Source: Bacillota bacterium (GTDB taxonomy: Bacteria; Bacillota; Clostridia; Oscillospirales; Acutalibacteraceae). Taken from it: a stretch of 10,429 nucleotides of DNA. The translations under genes were made by a program, and so were the position numbers. Every line of letters begins with the position of its first letter. Positions within the stretch are counted from its first letter, which is position 1. The notes under the pieces are model-generated. The model was not told the origin of the DNA. It saw nothing but the letters and a program-made list of their open reading frames with translations, and ran no database searches. The DNA is taken from the NCBI GenBank assembly GCA_023420245.1, contig JAEZWL010000085.1, positions 1 through 10,429 on the forward strand. Reading direction: 5' to 3'. This document shows positions 5,935-10,429 of the stretch, piece by piece.

Positions 5935-8001
5935 TTATTCACCGTCCTTTACCAGCTCCGTCAGCGCGCTCAAAACGGCTGAATCAAACAAATCGACTTT
6001 TCGGTTTGTCGGAACCACATTGATATGATATGTATTGCAAAAATGGCTGTATTGAATCAGCTCATGCTCTGAAAGAACCTCCAGGGCAATCAATAGCTTT
6101 TGTATTGGAATCTGTGCAGCTGTAAAATAACCGTACAGCCCTTCTATCGTTCCGCTATAACCGTTATTCTGCCGCAGAAAGCGGTACAGACCGGCAAAAT
6201 CGTCGCGACCCGGAACAAGGCTTTGCAATTCAGGCTCTGTCAGCGGCTCTCTTCGCTGCGCTTTTTCAAAAATATTCATCCCGTTTAAAGCTTCAGCAAT
6301 ATTAACGGCAGATAATTTGATCTCTTTGATAAATACGGATAATGTATTTTTTCCGTTGTATTCTTTCGCATCGAGCGTTACCGCCAGATCGAGAATATCC
6401 CCTTTACGATATGAAAATTCCTCCAGAGTGGTTCCAAATTTCATGCATCGGATCGTGTAGTTGTCTTTGATGACCGTAATTCTCAGATGCTTCCCCCCTC
6501 CAACGGGGGTAATATCGGAAAGAGTCACCCCGTACAAGCCGAACAGCGGCGAAGGATTTCCCATTCCAAACGGCTCAAGCAGCTTAATACTGTTCGGGAT
6601 TTCCGTCGTCAGATCACCGGGCTTGAGCAAACAATCAATTTTTAAAACTGATGCCGGCATAGCGGAATACCGGGCAGCCGCATAACGGTTGATATCCTTT
6701 CGGAACTGATCAATATTTTTTGACGGCATCGTTACCCCTGCGGCCATCGGATGTCCGCCGAACTTCGTCAGCAGCTTTTCGCAGGAACAAATCGCTTCAA
6801 AAAGGGAAAATCCCTCGATACTTCTACCGGAGCCTTTTGCCTCATCTCCTGCATAGGAGACGATCATGCTTGGTTTCCCGAACATTTCAGTGATTTTGGA
6901 AGATACAATGCCGATAACGCCATGATGCCAGCCTTCGCCGTCTATCACCAATATCCGGTCGAACATGCGCTCCGGATGCGCCTTTAACTGCTCTATCGCA
7001 TTTTCGCAGATCTCATTTTCAATCTGGCGGCGGTAATCATTATCATCACAGATGTCAGAGGACAATTCTCCGGCTTCCTCGGGAAATTCAGAAATTAAAA
7101 GCCGAACCGCCCGGTCCGGCGAACCGATTCTTCCGGTGGCATTAATTCTGGGTACCAGTGTAAACGCGACATTTCCGGCGGTCAGGCTGCGGCCTTCCAT
7201 TCCGGCGTGTTCAATGAGTGAAATAAGACCAACCCGGTCTGTCCGCGAAATAAGCCGAAGACCGGCTTTTACAAACATCCGGTTCTCACCGGTAAGCGGC
7301 ACGATATCGCCAATCGTCCCAATTGCGACCAAATCCGCATAGTTTTCTATCAACGAGGTAATGTCGCAGTCCTCTCCCTCAAGAGCCATGATCAGTTTAA
7401 ACGCTACGCCTACGCCGGAGTAATCCTTATAAACACTGCCGCAATCAACACGGTAAGGGTCGATGACCGCGCAAGCGGGAGGCAATACCTCCCGGGGACG
7501 GTGATGGTCTGTAATGACAACGTCCAAACCCAAACGGTTCGCGTAACCGACTTCCTCAACAGAGGATATGCCGTTATCTACCGTAATGATTAAACGAACT
7601 TCCTGATCATGCAGGGTATCGATCGCGCTGCAGTTGAGACCGTAGCCCTCCCTTTCCCGATCCGGAATATAATACATTACATTTGCGCCGCAGGATTCCA
7701 AATAAGAGTAGAGCATAGCTGTCGCGGTGATTCCATCGGCATCGTAGTCCCCATAGACAGCAATTTTTTCAAAGTGATCAATTGCATCCAGAATGCGGTT
7801 TGCACCCTTCTCCATATCCGCCATTAAAAAAGGATCTGCAAAATTAAACTCGGAATGGAACAGCCCGTTTATTGTATCCGGATCTGTAATTCCCCGGGTT
7901 ACCAGAAGAACCGCCAGAAATTGAGGAATTCCAAATTGTTCGGCCAAATCGGAGGCCGTTTGATGATTATATTCAATAACTTCCCATTTTTTCATACTCA
8001 A
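5935..8001 (-). CDS. recJ: Single-stranded-DNA-specific 5'-3' exonuclease RecJ
   Basis: A protein of 688 residues with the DHH-DHHA1 layout of RecJ. The DHH part has YGDYDADGIT (83-92), VDNGI (141-145), TDHH (164-167) and GTIGDIVPL (228-236), all supplying metal ligands. The DHHA1 part has GEGWHHGVIGIVSSKI (355-370), GSGRS (390-394) and GGHPMAAG (415-422). An OB-like domain follows (about 455-565), then about 115 further residues of less clear nature. RecJ degrades single-stranded DNA 5' to 3' in recombination and repair. The start taken is TTG at 8001 with AGGTG 6 nt upstream (8008-8012). ATG at 7995, two codons in, is the alternative at 12 nt. A promoter lies directly upstream (8028-8056), and rel follows 1 nt after the stop, so the two genes form one unit. 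Confidence 0.95.
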   Translation of the reverse strand: MSMKKWEVIEYNHQTASDLAEQFGIPQFLAVLLVTRGITDPDTINGLFHSEFNFADPFLMADMEKGANRILDAIDHFEKIAVYGDYDADGITATAMLYSYLESCGANVMYYIPDREREGYGLNCSAIDTLHDQEVRLIITVDNGISSVEEVGYANRLGLDVVITDHHRPREVLPPACAVIDPYRVDCGSVYKDYSGVGVAFKLIMALEGEDCDITSLIENYADLVAIGTIGDIVPLTGENRMFVKAGLRLISRTDRVGLISLIEHAGMEGRSLTAGNVAFTLVPRINATGRIGSPDRAVRLLISEFPEEAGELSSDICDDNDYRRQIENEICENAIEQLKAHPERMFDRILVIDGEGWHHGVIGIVSSKITEMFGKPSMIVSYAGDEAKGSGRSIEGFSLFEAICSCEKLLTKFGGHPMAAGVTMPSKNIDQFRKDINRYAAARYSAMPASVLKIDCLLKPGDLTTEIPNSIKLLEPFGMGNPSPLFGLYGVTLSDITPVGGGKHLRITVIKDNYTIRCMKFGTTLEEFSYRKGDILDLAVTLDAKEYNGKNTLSVFIKEIKLSAVNIAEALNGMNIFEKAQRREPLTEPELQSLVPGRDDFAGLYRFLRQNNGYSGTIEGLYGYFTAAQIPIQKLLIALEVLSEHELIQYSHFCNTYHINVVPTNRKVDLFDSAVLSALTELVKDGE
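5945..5950 (-). promoter_or_regulatory. Ribosome binding site deciding the rel start
   Basis: AAAGGA on the minus strand, inside the last codons of recJ. It is 2 nt before GTG (5942), too close to use, and 11 nt before ATG (5933), which favours the ATG. Confidence 0.5.
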
Positions 8002-8027
8002 GCTCTACACCTACCCCATATTTGATT

Positions 8028-8056
8028 ATTCTACCATTTTGGAGTTGTTTATTCAA
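8028..8056 (-). promoter_or_regulatory. Sigma-A promoter of the recJ-rel operon
   Basis: On the minus strand TTGAAT (8056-8051, 4 of 6) is followed after 17 nt by TAGAAT (8033-8028, 5 of 6). Transcription would begin near 8021, about 20 nt before the recJ start. It sits between the hairpin that ends the cda operon and recJ. Confidence 0.65.
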
Positions 8057-8086
8057 CATTTTTATTCCCCAGCCAACACTTTCAAT

Positions 8087-8136
8087 GAAAAGCGTGAGGA
8101 CCTGCCGTCTGAAAATACAGTCAGCAAGCCCCCACG
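8087..8136 (-). terminator. Long hairpin after cdaR, probable terminator of the cda operon
   Basis: On the minus strand CGTGGGG (8136-8130) pairs with CCTCACG (8099-8093), and CTTGCTGACTG (8128-8118) pairs with CAGACGGCAGG (8111-8101), leaving a 6-base loop and one A-A mismatch. Three pairs are G-U in minus-strand RNA but would be A-C mismatches on the plus strand, so the folded RNA is the minus-strand transcript. It is followed by CTTTTC, a short U tract, so termination may be incomplete. It lies 37 nt after the cdaR stop. A structured leader or small RNA is the alternative. Confidence 0.55.
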
Positions 8137-8172
8137 GGTGTGTTTCATGATTCTTTTAAGCTCTTTGGTTAT

Positions 8173-9441
8173 CTATTTTTCAGTAACACTCAGGTTCACC
8201 ATATAATTGCCGTGAACCCAGGAGCTGTTTGTATTGCTGATATTGAAGGTAACCGGCATTTCCGTATGCCCTGTAAAATTTTCTTTTCCTGTCATATCAA
8301 TTTGTGCGACCAGGCTGTTTTCCGTCAATTTAGAAAGCTCAGTGTTCGGTCCAACCACAGTAACGGTTAAGCTGTTTGTAAATAAGCTCGCCGTTTTATT
8401 CGCCGCAAGATTTCTGATATCAAAGTTTTTCACTACCATCTGTCTTGTTGTAAATTCGCTCATATCCAATGTCACTTTGGCGACCGGAATACTGCTCAGG
8501 TTTTTACACCCGTTCGGCAGATTGACCTTTACATCAAAGATATTTTTGGCCGGGCTGACTGTTGAAAAATCAAGCGGAGGCAACGTAATTTCATACTGAT
8601 TATTCAGTATTTCCTTCGGACCCGCCACATCAACCGTATCGGGATTGATTAATACCTGATCCGATGTCAGCACTAACCCGGAAGGCTGGTTGGTAAAGCT
8701 TACCCGCAAAGGCATTACTTTTCTTGCCAGCACAGGGATGGTAACATCCACCTTGGGCTCGCTCATTTTAAGCCGATTATTCTCAATCCGGTTTCCGTTG
8801 GCGTCATACAGCACCAAATCCGCCGTAAAATTTTTGGTTTCGCGTAACGTATCGCTGATTTCGTACTGAACCTCAACCTTATTGACCTGCAGAATATCCT
8901 TTTCGGGACCGGAAATCGTTACAGAATCGCTGCTGAGGGTCGGTGTACTGACAAAAAACGCAGTATCAGCCTTATAATCAGGTTTATAGGTAATATTGCT
9001 TTCGATTGGAAATGTTTTTTCTCTGGAGCGGTCAACACTGATTATAGCCTGATTCGGACTGATGGAAACAACGTCATAATCGGTTAAAGCACCTTTCTTT
9101 TGCGCGGATAGGTTAAAGGTATAGCTGCCCGGAGTACTGATGGTTGAGGCTAACTGAGCAACAACCTGCAGGTCGGTCGACTGAATCTGTTTAACGATAA
9201 GACTGTTTCCTTTAATTGAAACGGTAGCGGTCGCGTTAATAGGGCTGAACACCTTGAGCCCGTCAGCCTGCGCGGATTCCGAAAGATTGATAACAATGGG
9301 AACCTCAGATATTTGCCTGGGAAATTGCTCCGTGTTTGTAGATGCCATTACGCCCCATAGAATAATGGATGCCATAACGGAAAACACCATTACGAACTTA
9401 TCTTTATAAAATAGTTTTCCAATACTGATTTTATGTTTCAT
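8173..9441 (-). CDS. cdaR: CdaR, YbbR-domain regulator of the diadenylate cyclase
   Basis: A protein of 422 residues with one N-terminal membrane segment (about 17-34) after a short basic stretch, then an extracytoplasmic beta-rich part with four YbbR repeats (about 45-137, 143-236, 242-326, 335-420). Each has a V-x-[IV/A]-x-G core such as ATVSIKGN (72-79), VTISGPE (174-180), VDVAGPK (270-276) and TVVGPN (361-366). In Firmicutes CdaR binds the membrane cyclase CdaA and modulates c-di-AMP production. The ATG at 9441 overlaps the cdaA stop codon (TAATG), with GGAGG (9453-9457) 11 nt upstream, so the two proteins are probably made together. The usual next gene, glmM, is absent; a hairpin and then recJ follow. 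Confidence 0.92.
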   Translation of the reverse strand: MKHKISIGKLFYKDKFVMVFSVMASIILWGVMASTNTEQFPRQISEVPIVINLSESAQADGLKVFSPINATATVSIKGNSLIVKQIQSTDLQVVAQLASTISTPGSYTFNLSAQKKGALTDYDVVSISPNQAIISVDRSREKTFPIESNITYKPDYKADTAFFVSTPTLSSDSVTISGPEKDILQVNKVEVQYEISDTLRETKNFTADLVLYDANGNRIENNRLKMSEPKVDVTIPVLARKVMPLRVSFTNQPSGLVLTSDQVLINPDTVDVAGPKEILNNQYEITLPPLDFSTVSPAKNIFDVKVNLPNGCKNLSSIPVAKVTLDMSEFTTRQMVVKNFDIRNLAANKTASLFTNSLTVTVVGPNTELSKLTENSLVAQIDMTGKENFTGHTEMPVTFNISNTNSSWVHGNYMVNLSVTEK

Positions 9442-10322
9442 TATTTTTTCGCCCTCCAGATTGAAGGGATTTTGCCCTGACGTTTTTCTCCCTGCTCGGC
9501 TTCGTTCGGCAGAATGAGGGTTTCCAAGGCACTCTTCAGTGTTTCTCTGGTATAGTTTCGTGTCAGTACTCCGTTAACGGCAACGGAAATTTGTCCCGTT
9601 TCCTCGGAAACAACAACGACGGCACTGTCTGAATTCTCGCTCATTCCGATTGCCGCCCGATGCCGGGTACCCAGCTCAATGCTGACATTATCGCTTTTGG
9701 TAAGAGGCAGAATACATCCTGCCGCATAAAGGATTCCGTCGCGAATAATCATTGCGCCGTCATGCAGGGGTGCTTTATTAAAGAAAATATTACAGATGAT
9801 CGGAGAAGAAGGAACGGCGCTGATTACCGTACCGGTATCAATGATATCGCCCAGCTTTGTTCTTCGTTCAAATACAATCAGCGCGCCGGTTTTTTGCTTT
9901 TGCAATACCGCCGCCGCGTCAACAACCGCGTTGACTCCCCTGCGTATTTGCTGCATCATAATCTCGGCATCATCGGACGGCACGCCAAAAAACCAGCGTT
10001 TGTTCCCGATTCCGGTTCTTCCGATTTGCTCCAAAGCGCGGCGTATTTCCGGCTGGAACACAATTAAAAACGCGGTAACAGCAAACTGAAAGAAATAATT
10101 CAGCAGGGTTTTCATCATATATAATTGAAGCAGATACGATGAGCCCCATACCACAATTAAAACGATAATTCCTTTCACCAGCTGTTCCGCTCTTGTTTCG
10201 CGAATTAATTTTATTGCATTATATATTATAAAGGAAACCAGGATTACATCCAACGCGTCGGATATCCGAAACAATTCCACTAAACCAACAAACGACTTCC
10301 AAACCGATATGATATAATCCAT
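9441..10322 (-). CDS. cdaA: Diadenylate cyclase CdaA (c-di-AMP synthase)
   Basis: A protein of 293 residues from the preferred start. Three hydrophobic segments (about 25-40, 49-68 and 73-90) form the membrane domain, followed by FQPEIRRALE (89-98), the conserved link to the catalytic part. The DAC domain carries DGA (188-190, in PLHDGAMII) and GTRHRAA (218-224, RHR at 220-222), the two motifs that bind ATP and metal. It joins two ATP molecules into c-di-AMP, which controls potassium and osmolyte balance and wall homeostasis. A longer reading from TTG at 10358 adds 12 polar residues. ATG at 10322 is chosen because AAAGGAAG (10329-10336) lies 6 nt upstream, while the TTG has no such site. It is the first gene of the cdaA-cdaR unit. 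Confidence 0.94.
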   Translation of the reverse strand: MDYIISVWKSFVGLVELFRISDALDVILVSFIIYNAIKLIRETRAEQLVKGIIVLIVVWGSSYLLQLYMMKTLLNYFFQFAVTAFLIVFQPEIRRALEQIGRTGIGNKRWFFGVPSDDAEIMMQQIRRGVNAVVDAAAVLQKQKTGALIVFERRTKLGDIIDTGTVISAVPSSPIICNIFFNKAPLHDGAMIIRDGILYAAGCILPLTKSDNVSIELGTRHRAAIGMSENSDSAVVVVSEETGQISVAVNGVLTRNYTRETLKSALETLILPNEAEQGEKRQGKIPSIWRAKK

Positions 10323-10328
10323 CGTTTT

Positions 10329-10336
10329 CTTCCTTT
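10329..10336 (-). promoter_or_regulatory. Ribosome binding site deciding the cdaA start
   Basis: AAAGGAAG on the minus strand with a 6-nt spacer to ATG at 10322. It supports the 293-residue form over the TTG-started 305-residue form. Confidence 0.7.
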
Positions 10337-10362
10337 CCTTAAAAGTAAAACATCCCAAAGTA

Positions 10363-10390
10363 ATTTTATCATATATAAATGCAGATGCAA
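10363..10390 (-). promoter_or_regulatory. Likely promoter of cdaA-cdaR
   Basis: On the minus strand TTGCAT (10390-10385, weak -35) is followed after 16 nt by TAAAAT (10368-10363, 5 of 6). TG one base before the -10 makes it an extended -10. Transcription would begin near 10356, leaving a leader of about 34 nt and ruling out the TTG at 10358 as a start if this promoter is the main one. The remaining bases to the right edge hold no visible gene. Confidence 0.5.
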
Positions 10391-10429
10391 TCCTTTTATT
10401 TGGTATTTTCAGATTATCTTAGATAGAGA

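Noticed and set aside
8002..8172. A known riboswitch upstream of recJ
   Set aside because: The hairpin lies upstream of the recJ promoter, so it is not in the recJ leader, and it matches no riboswitch class I know.
10323..10358. A 12-residue N-terminal extension of CdaA from TTG
   Set aside because: There is no Shine-Dalgarno site before the TTG, the predicted transcription start is at about the same place, and the ATG at 10322 has a strong site 6 nt upstream.

Overview
The window reads as chromosomal housekeeping DNA from a low-to-moderate GC Firmicute of the class Clostridia. The gene content, the Shine-Dalgarno sites and the sigma-A-like promoters suggest an Oscillospirales/Ruminococcaceae-type anaerobe; this placement is inference. 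All eight recognisable protein genes lie on the minus strand, so transcription runs from the right edge to the left edge.

Right part (about 10390 to 8087): a promoter, then cdaA (diadenylate cyclase, makes c-di-AMP) and cdaR (YbbR-repeat regulator), joined by a TAATG stop/start overlap. The unit ends in a long hairpin at 8093-8136. The glmM gene that often follows cdaR in Firmicutes is not here.

Middle part (about 8056 to 3759): a good promoter (TTGAAT, 17 nt, TAGAAT), then recJ (single-strand 5' exonuclease) and a bifunctional rel/relA-spoT gene for (p)ppGpp synthesis and hydrolysis. The two genes are only about 1 nt apart if the better-supported ATG of rel is used. The apt and dtd genes often found beside rel in Clostridia are absent.

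Left-middle part (about 3735 to 649): another strong promoter (TTGATA, 17 nt, TACAAT), then three overlapping genes: a glyoxalase II-like metallo-beta-lactamase hydrolase, a HemZ-type radical SAM protein, and a short uridine kinase-like P-loop kinase. The overlaps of 17 and 29 nt imply translational coupling.

Left end (602 to 1): a separately promoted small gene for a coiled-coil plus zinc-ribbon protein. Directly after its stop codon is an array of five compact hairpins (about 25-151), most with a TTTTA/TAAAA loop. This is the one accessory feature. It looks like the end of an IS200/IS605-superfamily element carrying an omega RNA-like (HEARO-like) guide-RNA scaffold, with the rest of the element beyond the left edge. 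Its strand, and so whether the partner nuclease is IscB/IsrB-like or TnpB-like, cannot be settled from this window. The other genes are ordinary, although two nucleotide second-messenger systems (c-di-AMP and ppGpp) sit side by side. No stretch longer than 300 bases lacks a gene.
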